64,000 bases of DNA from Larus michahellis. Its lineage: Eukaryota; Chordata; Aves; Charadriiformes; Laridae. The position numbers were made by a program, and so were the translations under genes. The first letter of the stretch is position 1. Every line of letters starts with the position of its first letter. The notes under the pieces are model-generated. The model was not told the DNA's origin. It ran no database searches and saw only the letters and a list, made by a program, of their open reading frames with translations. Shown piece by piece: positions 27,101 to 39,469 of the stretch. The stretch lies in the NCBI RefSeq assembly GCF_964199755.1, contig NC_133896.1, forward strand, positions 93,806,200-93,870,199, written 5' to 3'.

Positions 27101-30100
27101 TGATGACATTATTAAATTAGAGTTATTTATCTCCACTGTCCAAAAGATGCTATTACGCAGCTTACATATGACAGCTGTTGACTTTGGTAGTTAGCCTTGG
27201 CTCTGGTTTCTTTCGTTAAACTAATTCCTTCATTAGAGCTTGTCTCACAAATTGCCTCTGTTAGAGGTGATTCAAGAAGAGAAGATGAATGCATTCCTTT
27301 TGCCTGACTGCTTGTGCTTTCTGGGCTTGCAGTGGTCTGAAAAATCAGAGATCAAAAGACAGTTAATGTTTGGTCATGGCAGCATCTGTGCAGGCTGTCA
27401 GCATAACCTGGTTTTTGACCAGGTTAGGTGTGGTTTGCTTTTGGTTCTACTGCATATCTTCAGCTTTGGTGTCCCTGCATCTGGTGTGTGGGCCATGATA
27501 GTCTAGGACAGTGACTAGGCAGTAAGGCTGTGGCTTGCAGACCCTAGTGGGGGAGGAACGTTTCTTTGAGTAGTCATTGGTCCTGCCTGCCTTTTTTTGA
27601 TGTTGACATAGCCTTTTTCTGCTGGTGCAACTAACTATGTAGGTTTTCACTGAAGCAGATAAGAGAACTGCCCTATCAAAAACATAACTGGGGAAGAGTG
27701 TCTGGAGGTGGAGAGTGTTTCTGGCAGATTATGCAGCAGTGCTTCTGAATCTGTTGCTGTAGGCCAAGTTATATTGTATCAGGCTTTTTCTGCCTACACT
27801 GGGGGTGGACACGCAGTTGAGTTGCCTTTTTATGTTGTTCCTGAGATAAATGCTTTGAAACAGGGCTATGGTTCTGTTATCCTGGGAAATCTCATAGGAA
27901 AGTCTGTGCACAGTTGTGTGGGGTAGTGAAGAATGTTTGTGGAAATGTGGTTTGTTCATAATGTGTACAGTGGGTGGCACCTTTGGGAGTTAAGGTGAAA
28001 GATTAAATGAGTAAGTTTTTTCCACCTGTGGACTGTGAAGTGTGTTGAGAATGAATCCTGAAGATAAGGGGTGTAATTCCATTTTGTCCTTGAATTAATG
28101 ATGGCTTGACGTCTGGAGGAAGTGGGAACGTTCCACAGGTTACAGAAGGTGTGAATAAATAGAAGAAATTTGCTAGCAGGAGTTGGTAATTGAGTTAGGA
28201 ACTGTGGTTATCAGAAGTGGGTGTCTGCTAATAGCACAGCTAGGAGGTTTGGCTGGCTGTTTTTTTGTCTCAGAATTTACATTCTGAAGGATCACGGTAA
28301 TGAAAAGTGCTAGAAGCTTAATCTTAAATATATGAAATCTTAATAGTTCATGTTTCTACCAGCCATTTGGTGGACTGTGAAAGTTCATCAGAGTCTGTTT
28401 CCCCTTTTGATACCTCCCCAAGTATATAGCATTAGTTCTTGAAAATGCAGGAAAGCAATAGTGCTCTCTAAGCTCTGAAACAAAGAAAGAACCTTTAGAT
28501 TTCTTAGATGATGTGACAAAAAGAGTTATGTTTACCAATTAGTCAAAACAGAAAGGCAAAATTCTCTGCTACAATAATATAGAGTTTCAATATCATTAGG
28601 ACTAGACAGAGCAGAATCAGGGAATGCCTGCAAGCCTCTTGCAGATTAAACCCTGACGTGGCTGTTCGTTTCTTCCTTTCATGAGATTTTTCTCTTAGCT
28701 CTTATCCAATTCCTGATAAGCAGCTTTAAAAGAACTGTTGCATCCTGATATGTTCAGCTTTACGCATTCACTGTAACTGAACCGGTTATTCTTCCCTTTC
28801 TTCATTCTCAGATATCTGGCAACCTGCAGATGTCATTTTGGAAGATAAGGAAAAAAATATATATCATTAAATAGCATCTTGCTGCCTTCTCTTTTACTTT
28901 AGGGATAATTTTAGTGCATGACTTAACCAACAAGAAATCATCCCAGAATTTGTATCGCTGGTCTTTGGAAGCACTCAACAGAGATGTTGCTCCAACAGGA
29001 GTTCTTGTGACAAATGGGTAAGTGAAAAACATACGTGCAGAGTTAAGACACAGTAGTTCCAAGCTGTTGTGGAAGTCTTTGTTCATCTCTAAGGCTACTC
29101 GAAGTCTGCACAAAATTAGGTGTGCCTAGACTTTTAAGAAAGAAAGGAAACAAATGGGAGGTATCAAAGAAAATTGCTGTTCTTTTTGTTTTACGCTGCC
29201 AATCAGGCCATTCTGCCAGTAGTTTGCTGAACTGTGTGGCAGAGACCTTGCTTTAAGGGAAAAGATGTTTACTGTGTCTTTCTTTTGTCTGAGGCCTCTG
29301 TGAGAGTGGGTCCAGTCCCTGATACCTGAAGACTTGTGTGTCTCTACTGAGATGTGCAAAGCATCAGGAAGTGTCATGGGATATGACTCTGTTCCAAAAG
29401 GCTTTCTGTCTGTGCACTAAAACTGAGGAAGTTCCCTTTATTTTTCATTTGGGGCAGTGGGGGAATTATTTCAGGCTAAAAAAAGGGCTTAGAAAACTCT
29501 GCTTAAGCAGCATGTTCATAATTAGCTTTCCAACATCATATCAAGTATTTCCTCCTGTGCCTCAGTGCTCCTGTTGTACATGTAGTCAGGGAGGTTTTAA
29601 GATCATTGATCAACCTCACATATGAGCAGGGAAGCAATAATAAGGAGTAGCTTTTCGTGGGAAGAATATCAATTGCTATTCTGCCTATGCTGGTATGCAG
29701 GTGTTTCGGTAGAAACATGGGAGAAGGGAAGGAGGGTTTGCACTATATAAACTGCAAATTTCTCCAGGTTTTCCACATGCAGGTTTTTGACAATCATTTT
29801 AATTTTCAAAAGCTTAACTTCTGTCAGCGACAGATGCTCAGCCACTAGCAATTGCTCGGTTAAGTTGTTGCTGTTCGTTGTAAAATTACTTTCTAGAAAG
29901 CTTGTTTTAGGTAAAAATGAAAGACAAGTGATTATCTTAGTTGAGGAGAATGATTTGAACTTGGATTTGTGATGACATTTAATTGCGATATTATCTATTT
30001 TATAAAGGCTGTCTTTGATCATTATTCATATCTGAATCAAGGCTTGTTGGAATATAGCTTATGGTGGCTACCTTTACTTGAATGTAGAAGAATTAGTAAC

Positions 30101-33100
30101 TTGACACCACACAATTGTTATTGCAGCCCTCTTTGGTCTAAGGTGGAAAGGGGTAGTGTTTCATAGTTGCAATTTATTTCATTGTCCCTTTTTAAAAAGT
30201 GTATGTATGTAGGAAGTTTAGATGTTCAGAGGTGCCAGCTCCCTGATCTGTCTCTGGTGGCTGCGTACGGTTGGTGCAATACTGGAATTCCTCTTTCTTT
30301 CCTGCTTGTGTTAGCATTTCTTCTGCTGTTCATCTGTGCAGAGAAGAAATCCAACTCGTGGTTTCTTTTCTCTTTCCTTTCAGTTCCTGTGTAGTGACTT
30401 AGATGCAGAAGCCCTTCTTTAATTTACAGATATAGCACGTTCTCACTTAAACAAATAATGACCATTAATAAATAAATGACCAGTATTTGAAAGGAACAGG
30501 GGAGCTGATGGCACCTCTGTGCCCACTTACATGACCAATGCTTTATTCAGCATTATATTTGTTTCCCTCATCAGTGACTATGACCGCGAGCAGTTTGCTG
30601 ATAACCAGATTCCACTGCTGGTAATAGGAACTAAGCTGGATCAGATCCCAGAAACTAAGCGGAATGAAGTTTTGACCAGAACAGCTTTCTTGGCTGAGGA
30701 TTTCAATGCTGAAGAGATAAATTTGGTTAGTATCCTTGTCACCAGTGTTATTTTGCTTTTATACAGGAGTGAGTCTGATTTTTAGTAAGTAAAGAGACTG
30801 TTACAAAAATTGGTCTTTTGGAGATTTTCTCAGTAAATGAGACGCTCGCAGTGCTGGAGTCATGCACACTTTGGTTGTCCGTCCCTCTTGCTTGATGAAA
30901 CAATCATCTTTGTTTCACTATAGGGAGGTATAGGGGATGTTGGGTAAGATCACCAAAGCTTAGAATTGATGGTTGTGAGTTAAATTTTCTCTTCTCTATT
31001 CTTAGTTCTGACACAGACTATCTTTGAAAGAATCATCAAGGTCACTTTATTTATATATGTATATATGTATGTATAACGTGTGTGTGTATATATGTATAAA
31101 AATATACATGTGCTGTGTGAATGCTCGTGTATACACACACATGCATACACATGCACGCACAGTCTCATGTGTAGGCTGTATAAAGTATTAGCTGACTGTA
31201 TAGCTGGTGGCAGAAGGAATACGTGGAGCGCATAGTGGAGTACTTAGAATTCTCCGGTTGATTCGTAGAACAGAAGTTGGCTTTTTCTCTCAGATGACTG
31301 TGGAGGAGAAATCAGCAGATACACAGTGTTTTCCCTAGCTGATTGCATGTGCATGTGTCAGGGGAAAGGGTATGTTGATTTCCATGTGTATGGCTTCCTT
31401 GCATTGATCTCCTTGCGCTCGGTTTGTTGTTGCCTTTTGTGTGTTCTAGGATTGCACCAATCCTCGTTACCTGGCTGCAGGCTCATCCAATGCTGTCAAA
31501 CTAAGCAGGTTTTTTGATAAGGTAAGCCAAGTCAATTAAATTATGTTTTATCCTATATGTTGAACACCATTCGTGATTTGAATGTGGAACAACAGTTAGC
31601 TGCTCCTTTCGTGTTCCATTTTTTGAGTTGGTTCAAGCCAGATCTGGGGAGGCCAAAGATTAATCTGCTTTTGGAAACCTCCAGAAAATAGCTGATCTGC
31701 TTGACGGTTTGATTCTTGATGTGGGTAGAGCAATGAAAAAAATCTCACAAATGTGCAAAGACACTCTGCATGTGCTTTTGGAGTCCTTTGGCAGGCCAGA
31801 AGGTTTGCAGTGTGCTGAGGTAGCAACGTGGGGAGTACAAGACACTGTTGCTCCTGGTAGGAATTAAGAAATTGGGCATATTACTCTCCCTTCCTGCACA
31901 AGAGAGCATCAAGGCCAACTGTGAAAATGACAAAAGGGGAATGCTCTGGTTTAAGCATACCCTGGACAAAGAGATCATAGTGGAGCAGATCACCTCCTGT
32001 AACAGGTCATGCTTTAGAAGAAATTTGGCCTGAATTTTCTTCAGAGGAGGGTGTAGATTGTACAGGGTGATACAAACCACTTTTTGATTTTTAGATCAAT
32101 GGTACTGCCTCCGTAGGTCTTCTTCAGCACAGACAATTTGTGCATCGTTCTCAGAGGCTGAGTTGGGCTACCTCTTCTCAAGCTTCACCTATGGCCAGGG
32201 GCTACTTGGAGCCACTGGAGTTGTTATGCACCTGCAGAGTCAGCTTTTGCTGGTACTCAGAACTGCTGCGCCTGCAGAGAGGGGTGGGAATAACTGACTC
32301 TGATGCAATAAGGAGACACCCAAACCATCATCTCCATTACTAAAGAGGGCTAATTCAGTTAGGTGTCTAGCAGTTGAGGACAACACAGCTTTACTAAGAA
32401 TGGCTGGAAGTGGCAACTCCTTCTATTAGTAGTAGAGCATTGCACTTAAAGCAGCAGGCTTGGAGCAGGGCGTGTGGGTTCAGACCTTGTCCCAGTTAGC
32501 CGTGAGTTTTGGTGCTTACATGTGAAATGTTGATTGAAATCTGAGGTTATGCGTATGCTGTGCCAACTAAGATCATCCTCTGTTTTTCCCAGGTCATAGA
32601 GAAGAGATACTTCTTAAGAGATGGCAATCAGGTTTGTCATTTTTCTTCCACTTTTGTTTCGTTTCTCCCTGCGTAATGTGAACTGCTGACAGAGTCCTGT
32701 ATAAAACATGGGCTTCATGTGACTTAAATGATAATCTATGCTGGTAACTGAGTTTTTAAATATGTGGGAGCACAGCAATTTTGGATAGACAGAAAAATGG
32801 CTGACTTGTCAGCTGAAGTATTTGGCAGTGAAATAATTAAGTATTCTAACATAGTAGAAGTTGCAAGAGTGAGGTAAAATGGGCAAATATAATCTCTTTC
32901 AGATCTGTCAGCTTCAGACTGCCTGATTGCAGAATTAGGCCAGAGATGCTGTCCTGAAGGTCAAAGAAAAGGCTTTTTTTGCACAGCTGGAACTAGCATT
33001 TTATGTTTTGTACAGGTAGTTTTCATAGAACCAGTGGAGCCACAAGGAAAATGGTAGTAATGATACCAGCTTGTAATTCATTTCTAAATGGCAGAATTAG

Positions 33101-35313
33101 CTGTTTTCAATACAGTTAGTAAAGAATTAGAAAAATTACTGTCCTGGGTTGGGCAAGCCATTTTAACTTTTTGTGCCCCCCACCTTCCCATGCACAGTCT
33201 ACCGTGCAGGAAATAGTGAGGTTCCACTTACCCTGTCTGTGAGGTGCTTGCAAATTGCCGTGAGTAGCACCACTGAAATACAATTGAATGTATGGTTAGA
33301 TGTAGCCGTGCTGAAAGCCCCTTAGGGAGAGCGGGGTAAAAAATAGTCACGAATTACAAAATGCTTACTTTCTCTGAGTGTTTTTAAATGCCTTTTAAAA
33401 ATAAATTTGCTTTTTCCTGTTTCAGTTCTGCATGATGCCTTTTTTCCTCCCCTCTCCCTCCTTCCCACGTTCTAGTGAAAGGAAGTCTCCCTTTCATGGG
33501 GATAATAGCTTAATGCAGAAATCTGCTTGTGTGCTGGTTGTCTTTGACGCATGATTTTTATTTTTCTTATTTGATCATTTTTAGTGGCTAGCTAGGGATT
33601 AACTTTATATTCCTTATGGCCACGCGCCAAAGACTACAGCCTTCTGAGGACTACTTTCATCTGCCTCACTGAAAACAGCTCAAAAGCTTAAAACAAATCT
33701 TATGTAGTGGACAGTCATATTTAAAGAGGCAAAATCCAAATTGGAACTGGAGATTTCATTATAACCTCTTAATGTTATTATTTGAAATTATCTACTTAAT
33801 GTAAATCTTACAAATGTGTTTGTGGGTTTTCTACAATAGGTCTCTTCGATCACTCGTGTTTTGAGGTATTTCTATTATAGACTTCTTCAGGATGAAAAGA
33901 ATGATAAGTTTCAAATTGTTTTTAGCTACGACTTTGATCAGATCTCTGATAAATAATTCTTACTCTTAATTAGTGACTTTGATATAAAAAATGCTAAAGC
34001 AGATAAGTTTTTAGCTACGGTGTCCTGCTACTTTTTAGTTACAATGATTGCATTTTTCTTTTTTGAATTCCCAAAGCAGTTTTGATGAGATACAACTTTG
34101 TGCAAAATCTGCCTGATTTTTCCCTTAGAGATGATTGCTTTTCAGAGATGAACAAAACAATTCCTGAATGAATACCTTGCATATCTGTTTGAGTTTTGTG
34201 CCGGAAAACCCTAACTAAATTTAAATTGTGGGCGTTTTGGTGGATTTTTATTTTGGGTGAGCTCTTTAGCTTTCTCAGTTTACCAATGAAGCGTGTAACC
34301 TAATACCTGCTTGGTATTGTTAATTACATTTTCGTCCCATACTATCCATACATGCCCATGTTCTCCTGGCGTGATTTGTAGTGCTTGGTTGACACCTTCC
34401 ATTTTAATATACTGTGTGGAATTGTTTTGGGAGGGTGTGTTTATTGGGTCTGTTGTTCCTGTTTGTATGTGGTTAGATATTTAGAAGTTATTCTGGGCTG
34501 TCATCAAATAGTTTTATGATGCCACCAATAGGACAGACATACCTATTAGAAAGCAGTACATCTCTTTCTTCTGTGGGATTCACAGGTGCATTGGATCGCA
34601 GATCTGTTTGAAATACCATTAAGCCAGAGAAGCTTCTGATGGTTTCAAGTAGATTTTCTTTGCAAGCACTCATTGTCTCGGCGTAAGCAGTTTCTACAGA
34701 TTGGCTGCAAAAGCAGGAGTGCTAATCCTTTGCATTGTTGTGGCCATTTTTATTCCGATGGTTTTCTTAAAGCTTTCAGCAGTTGTTAAAACTGTACTTT
34801 CAACCATCAGTGAAGTGCTGCTGTCTCAGGTTAGAAGGTGTAAAGTCTCAACATCTGTTTAATAGAACTTGGTAATACTATTTTATAGTTTTAAAAATGA
34901 GTGGAAGAGAAATTCTTGTACGCATTTGAATCTGAATTTGAATTACAGACTTTGAAATCTGTAATTAACTCGTTCAGGATTTGCCCAAGAAATTAAGCTT
35001 TTCATTGTAACCCTTGCCAAAAAGGATTAAGGAGGTCCATAGGACAAATGAGCCATACTCAGGTTTTGTGACTTGTTTAATTGACGGTGCTCCTGTAGCA
35101 GTAGGCTGAAACATTTTAGTCCTGATTCTGGAGACAACGTGGAAGAGGAAGGCATTGCTGCAGTTGGCTTGGTAACAGCCACTCAAATGTGGGCTAGAGG
35201 GAGCTCATGCTGATTCTGACATGATGACTTATCTTTCCTGTCTCTAGATTCCTGGCTTCTCTGAAAGGAAAAGGTTTGGAGGGGCAACACTGAAGAGCCT
35301 TCATTATGATTGA
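24130..35313 (+). CDS. RABL3: Rab-like GTPase 3, complete (eight coding exons, 236 aa)
   Basis: RABL3 is an atypical Ras-superfamily GTPase; published work links it to RAP1GDS1 (SmgGDS) and to prenylated small-GTPase handling. Coding exons are 24130-24175, 24586-24677, 25854-25983, 28903-29017, 30575-30725, 31450-31521, 32593-32631 and 35248-35313. The sum is 711 bases (236 codons plus stop), the human length. The P-loop GDSGVGKSS is at residues 13-21. The G3 motif is DVGG (66-69), not the usual DTAGQ. The G4 motif is TKLD (147-150). The protein ends KSLHYD with no prenylation cysteine, as in the family. Differences from human are mostly conservative (for example I47 for V). All introns are GT/AG and no frame break is seen. 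It is divergent from GTF2E1 and upstream of HGD. Confidence 0.97.
24176..24585 (+). other. RABL3 intron 1
   Basis: A short GC-rich intron inside the CpG island, with a C-rich tract after the donor and an NRF1 core at 24229-24238. The acceptor is TTGCAG. Confidence 0.9.
24586..24677 (+). CDS. RABL3: RABL3 coding exon 2 (residues 16-46)
   Basis: Encodes the rest of the P-loop (VGKSS) through CSVDVR. The frame-keeping donor is GTTCGA/GTAGGT. Another GT lies 4 bases downstream (GTAG/GTGACG), and using it would break the frame. Confidence 0.93.
24678..25853 (+). other. RABL3 intron 2
   Basis: AT-rich non-coding sequence; no repeat or RNA gene recognised. Confidence 0.9.
25854..25983 (+). CDS. 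RABL3: RABL3 coding exon 3 (residues 47-89 and first base of 90)
   Basis: Starts [12 protein letters not shown] and contains the G3-position motif WDVGGSVGS. Acceptor CATCAG, donor GTAAGT. Confidence 0.96.
25984..28902 (+). other. RABL3 intron 3
   Basis: About 2.9 kb with no recognised gene. It contains a 9-bp perfect hairpin at 27404-27426. Short open frames around 27.2-28.0 kb have no known similarity. Confidence 0.9.
27404..27426. repeat. Perfect 9-bp inverted repeat
   Basis: TAACCTGGT and ACCAGGTTA are separated by TTTTG. The stem is too short for a microRNA precursor. Confidence 0.7.
28903..29017 (+). CDS. RABL3: RABL3 coding exon 4 (residues 90-127 and two bases of 128)
   Basis: Encodes [19 protein letters not shown] through GVLVTN. 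Acceptor TACTTTAG, donor GTAAGT, phase 2 at the end. Confidence 0.96.
29018..30574 (+). other. RABL3 intron 4
   Basis: AT-rich; nothing recognisable beyond short random frames. Confidence 0.9.
30575..30725 (+). CDS. RABL3: RABL3 coding exon 5 (residues 128-178)
   Basis: Contains [18 protein letters not shown] and the guanine-specificity motif TKLD. Acceptor CATCAG, donor GTTAGT. Confidence 0.96.
30726..31449 (+). other. RABL3 intron 5
   Basis: Contains a mixed TA/TG/CA microsatellite (about 31050-31165); otherwise unremarkable. Confidence 0.9.
31050..31165. repeat. Compound TA/TG then CA microsatellite
   Basis: TATATG-type and TGTG repeats are followed by CACACATG repeats, so the two halves are partly complementary and could form a cruciform. 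Purines and pyrimidines alternate almost throughout. Confidence 0.8.
31450..31521 (+). CDS. RABL3: RABL3 coding exon 6 (residues 179-202)
   Basis: Encodes [20 protein letters not shown] and FFDK. Acceptor TTCTAG, donor GTAAGC, phase 0 at both ends. Confidence 0.96.
31522..32592 (+). other. RABL3 intron 6
   Basis: Non-coding; holds a probable MIR-like remnant at about 32440-32520. Confidence 0.9.
32440..32520 (+). repeat. MIR-like tRNA-SINE remnant
   Basis: TTAAAGCAGCAGGCTTGGAG, then a B-box-like GGGTTCAGACC and CCCAGTTAGCCGTGAG, align by eye with the head of MIR elements. Degenerate; not confirmed. Confidence 0.42.
32593..32631 (+). CDS. RABL3: RABL3 coding exon 7 (residues 203-215)
   Basis: A 39-base micro-exon encoding [13 protein letters not shown]. 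Acceptor TTCCCAG, donor GTTTGT. Phase 0 at both ends, so skipping it would keep the frame. Confidence 0.94.
32632..35247 (+). other. RABL3 intron 7
   Basis: AT-rich intron of 2.6 kb with no recognised gene or repeat. Confidence 0.9.
35248..35313 (+). CDS. RABL3: RABL3 terminal coding exon (residues 216-236 and stop)
   Basis: Encodes [12 protein letters not shown] through KSLHYD, then TGA. Acceptor GTCTCTAG. Confidence 0.96.
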   Translation: MPGFSERKRFGGATLKSLHYD

Positions 35314-36650
35314 ACACTGAAGAAGTGGAAGATGACTTCTCCAAGTTCCTAACAACATTCCCATTTCGACTGGATGCTTAAAGACAATAACGCCTCTGTC
35401 AAGCAGAGTAAAACGGTATTATGCTTTGGCCGAGTAGACTGCTGAAGCTACTTTTACTGGAAGAGACTTGGGGAAGAATTTCCGAAAATCTAATTTGAAG
35501 CCTACAGTGTTTCTGGGCATTGCAGACTGTCTGGATATATGGGAACATTTGGGGAAAGCGTGCCATAAATTGAATGCCTCTCGCGCTGCTGTGGGAAACT
35601 TTATCATACACAGCAAATATACGTGACATCTTTATCTCCATTTTGGAAAACTCATGGACAGTCTTTGCAATGAATTACATTCATCTTACCTCTAAAGGAA
35701 AGATGACACTGAGTGGGTTTCTTATTTATGGTAAAGTGAACAAAACAAGTGAGCAAAATGTAAGAATGGATAAGAAATGGTCTGGAAAATAATAGAATGC
35801 CTTCATTAAATGAATGGTGGTGTCTCACCTGGAACACACTGTTCAGCCCTATTCAAAAGGGATAAATGAAATAGGCAGACATGAAAAAAGATTTGAAGCC
35901 TTAAAAAGAAAATTATGAGTAGAAAACATGGTATTAATTCTGCTGCTTAAATTAAAATTGTTTATTTTGGAGATGACAAAGTGAATCAGGTACTCCTGTT
36001 TATCTTTTCATAATTGAGTGTGTTCTTGTTCTTAAATCAAAAGGCAGTGCATTGAAAGCTGTTGGGAAAAGTATGGTTTTTATACAGTGCTTATTTGGAA
36101 CAAATGTGACATGGTCTTACTGAGCCTCGGGGCTTCGCAGATTCAGAAAACATGAAATGTAAGAACATCCTCTGAATTAGAATGGATAGAAATTTAGAAG
36201 GGATATAAAGGCCCGTAAAAAGTAGGAACTGAGCATGATTAGAAGGAAAGTTCTGTGATAGAGTTGTTTCCTTTTCATATTTAGTACTAAGGATAAAGGA
36301 GACTTGACCTGGTCTGATCTACTGTGTAAGCTGTTGTCTTCCTAAGTAGCCCCAGCTTTGCATGGTTTCTCACCTCCCTAGAATTATATGGAGTGGTAAA
36401 AGCCTGATTTATCGCAGTTTCTTCTTTCCCCTCCTTCCTCACAGTCACCTCTAATGGTTAAGCCTCTGGCAAAGGCTAACTAAGAGCTGGAGTTAGATAT
36501 AAATACAGATTAATAATAAATGGGGATAGAAGAAAGTAAAATGCTGGTGTGAAACTGACAGTGAGCAGAGTTCTGCAGTCTCCAGATTACATCTGCCTGC
36601 AGCTCTTCTCTAGCAGCTGCCTGGAAATAAATGGAAAACTGCTTATTGCC
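35314..36650 (+). other. RABL3: RABL3 3'UTR and candidate poly(A) signals
   Basis: Candidate signals are ATTAAA at 35805-35810 and 35951-35956 and AATAAA at 36515-36520 and 36626-36631. The second ATTAAA is followed closely by a T-rich stretch. Which one is used cannot be told, so the right end here is only the last candidate. Confidence 0.45.
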
Positions 36651-37891
36651 ACTAATCAGGCACAAAAATGACAGCTAGGTGCACCAGTCAAACTTATTAA
36701 AAATATGGATACTTTGCTTTTCCTTACGCTGTTTCCAGAAAGGTCTTGGAGCATTTGCAAACATGACGGCGGTAAGTTTTTTAGATGCCTGTATGAAATA
36801 GGTTATTAGGTTACCTTTACTTTATAACCAGGGGAAAATAAGGTACTGAAATATTCATAGCAGATAACCCATGTCTGAGCTATGCAGCTCATGACAGCAC
36901 CGATGCGTCTCTCTGCTCCCTTGACAATAAAAGCTGGAATTATTTTTTCAAGGTCAGGTGCTGTCTTAGGGTAAGTAGAACTATGCTCCCTCAGGTTACC
37001 AAGGAACTGCAGAACAGAAGAAAGCTAGGCCTATTTCTTCTGTCACCCTATGGTTTTGGGAGAATTGGAAGCATTGCAAAGTAAGGGAGGTCATTTAGTA
37101 TAAGAGGCTGCATGAAGCAACAGTTACACAGGTCTTTGAGTTGCAATAAGCAACTCTCCAAAGTAGCCCCTTTCAATTAATGAAAAAAAGGAACATTGCT
37201 CAGTATGCTGTAGGGTGGCGTAAGCCCTAGTTGCAGCTTACCTGTATTTGTGCGTTTCACTCCTGAGGCTCCACAAAGGAGAAACAAAGTCTTCACATGG
37301 AAAATCTCATGAAGGTCATTTCATGCTCCAGGAGGAGGAGAGAATTCCTAGGTCCTGTGCATCAGTGGGACTGTAGGTTATGGCAGTCGGTATCCAGGAG
37401 CAAATTAGAAAGAGATACTGTTATGATAGGAGGGAGAGAAAATAAAGGGAGTAGTATCAAGGAAAAGTAGAGCACATGGGCAAGCGGTAGCAGGTTAGCA
37501 GATTGAGAGAGAAGTTTGCCTGGGGCTGTGGCTCCTGCTCTAGGCTCAGCTAAGTCTTCCTGGGCTCACTCATTCAGCTATGAGCCATAAAACTCCTCCC
37601 AGGATATCTCCGTCCATTCTTGAAATGACCAGCTGACAAGTGACTTCATGGTCAGTCTCACTGTCCCCTGTGCAAAGCGAAGGATGCTTCCTTGGAGGCA
37701 TGGTTCTGATGTATCTGTTTGTCAAATTGTAGTGCTTTCAGGACACTTGGAATTAAAGAGTTTACCCTTTTTAATTTTAGTCTGGATGTTTAACTTGAAG
37801 AAAACGAGTACCAGAGTTGTTTCATGTTGTTTGTGTTGTCACAGTATTTATTCTGATACCACGAACCTTAACTCTGTCCTGCATAAACAAA

Positions 37892-38216
37892 TGATAGAAT
37901 CGCAGAATCATAGAATGCTTAGAGTTGGAAGGGACCTTAAAGATCACCCAGTTCCAGCCCCCCTGCCATGGGCAGGGACACCTCCCGCTAGACCAGGCTG
38001 CTCAAAGCCCCATCCAGCCTGGCCTTGGACACTTCCAGGGATGGGGCATCCACAGCCTCCCTGGGCAACCTGTTCCAGTGCCTCACCACCCTCACAGTAA
38101 AGAATTTCTTCCTAATATCTAACCTACATCTCCCCTCTTTCAGTTTAAAACCGTTGTCCTTTGTCCTGTCATTACAATCTCTGATAAAGAGTCCCTCTCC
38201 GTCTTTCCTGTAGGCC
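37892..38216 (-). mobile_element. CR1 LINE, 5'-truncated 3' end
   Basis: The plus strand begins with AGAATCATAGAATG, the reverse of the CR1 octamer tail, then GTTGGAAGGGACCT and the typical CR1 3' region (CATCCAGCCTGGCCTTG, CTGGGCAACCTGTTCCAGTG). The copy is on the minus strand and truncated inside the 3' part of the element, as most avian CR1 copies are. It is the best-preserved copy here. Confidence 0.93.
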
Positions 38217-39469
38217 GTCTTTGTTAGTTTTAATGCACTGAAATCCTTTACGTAGCTGTCATTTGGTTATAATTCTAAAGGGTAAAGGCTAAATTTTTGT
38301 GCTGTTCTCCATCAGTAGCCCTGAGAAATGGTTGCAGACCCATTTGACCATGATTACGATGCTTTAGCCTTTCTGGTCCCAGATTATAATGGGTTGCTGT
38401 GTAAAACACCTGTGTGGGCTTTTCCATGTATTTTTGCCTACTTTTCTTCTTCCAGTATTTCATCAGGGCCAAGTTAAGGATATTAGCATATTCAAATTAC
38501 ATCTAAGTATAATCCTGAAATTTTATGGTTTTTTTCCCATGCTTGGGGTTTGGATAATTGCACTATGCCTGTTTTGTCATTTTCACGTTTACCTGACTGG
38601 CACTTACCAAGGCAAGAGAGCACTATAGCTCTCTTGAAATAGGTCCGTATGATTTTTGTTTGGAGTGGTAGCTTCTGTTTTCCTAAATGTAATGGAGGGA
38701 CAGAATGGACTGATAATTATAAATAAGATAAACCATGGGAACTGGCAGAAAGCCATTGCAGGCACCATTAATCTGCTGACTGGGTGTAGTGTGGGATTAG
38801 GTACATATGTATTTTGATCAGGGATAGTGGCACCATATGCAAGTGCCACCAGTTTAGCACCGTACCTTGCTGTACCAATATTGTTGGTGTGTATAGAGCA
38901 AGAATATCTTGCACTTGCTGTGGTGTATATCAAATGTTCAGCATCCAGCAGGTGATGTGGCATGACCATCCCTAGCTGTTCTCATTGACTTTACCATTAC
39001 TCGCTGCGCCATCCCTTCTGTGCTTCTGCTTTACTTCTATCTTAAAATGTCTGAACATCGGTATTAAGTTGTCACTAAAAAGAAGTTGACAAATATTCAT
39101 TGTCCAGCCAAATCCTTTTTAGTTTTTTGGATCATGGGTGTGAGTGTACTGGTTGCCTTACACCTGTGTTAATGTAGTGCCATGAATCCAACATCTTAGC
39201 TATTCTGATACAAATAGATCTTCAGTACAGATTAAGTATCTTATTTGTTTATATCTCATCAGGTAACCACAGTTAAGTATAATTTTTCCTTTTAGGTCAC
39301 AGTGATGTGTAATTGAGTCGTGTATGTTGATGATGTTACATTTATTTTTCAAAGGAAGTGCTAGCTTCTTGTCAGAACCAGGACTACATGAGCAGCTGGA
39401 GTCAGTTGCGTTGCTGTTTGCACCTCACCTATTTCTGCTGCCCAAAAAATGCTCACCTCCAATTTCAGG

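Noticed and set aside
27404-27426. Hairpin considered as a microRNA precursor
   Set aside because: The stem is only 9 bp and does not extend.
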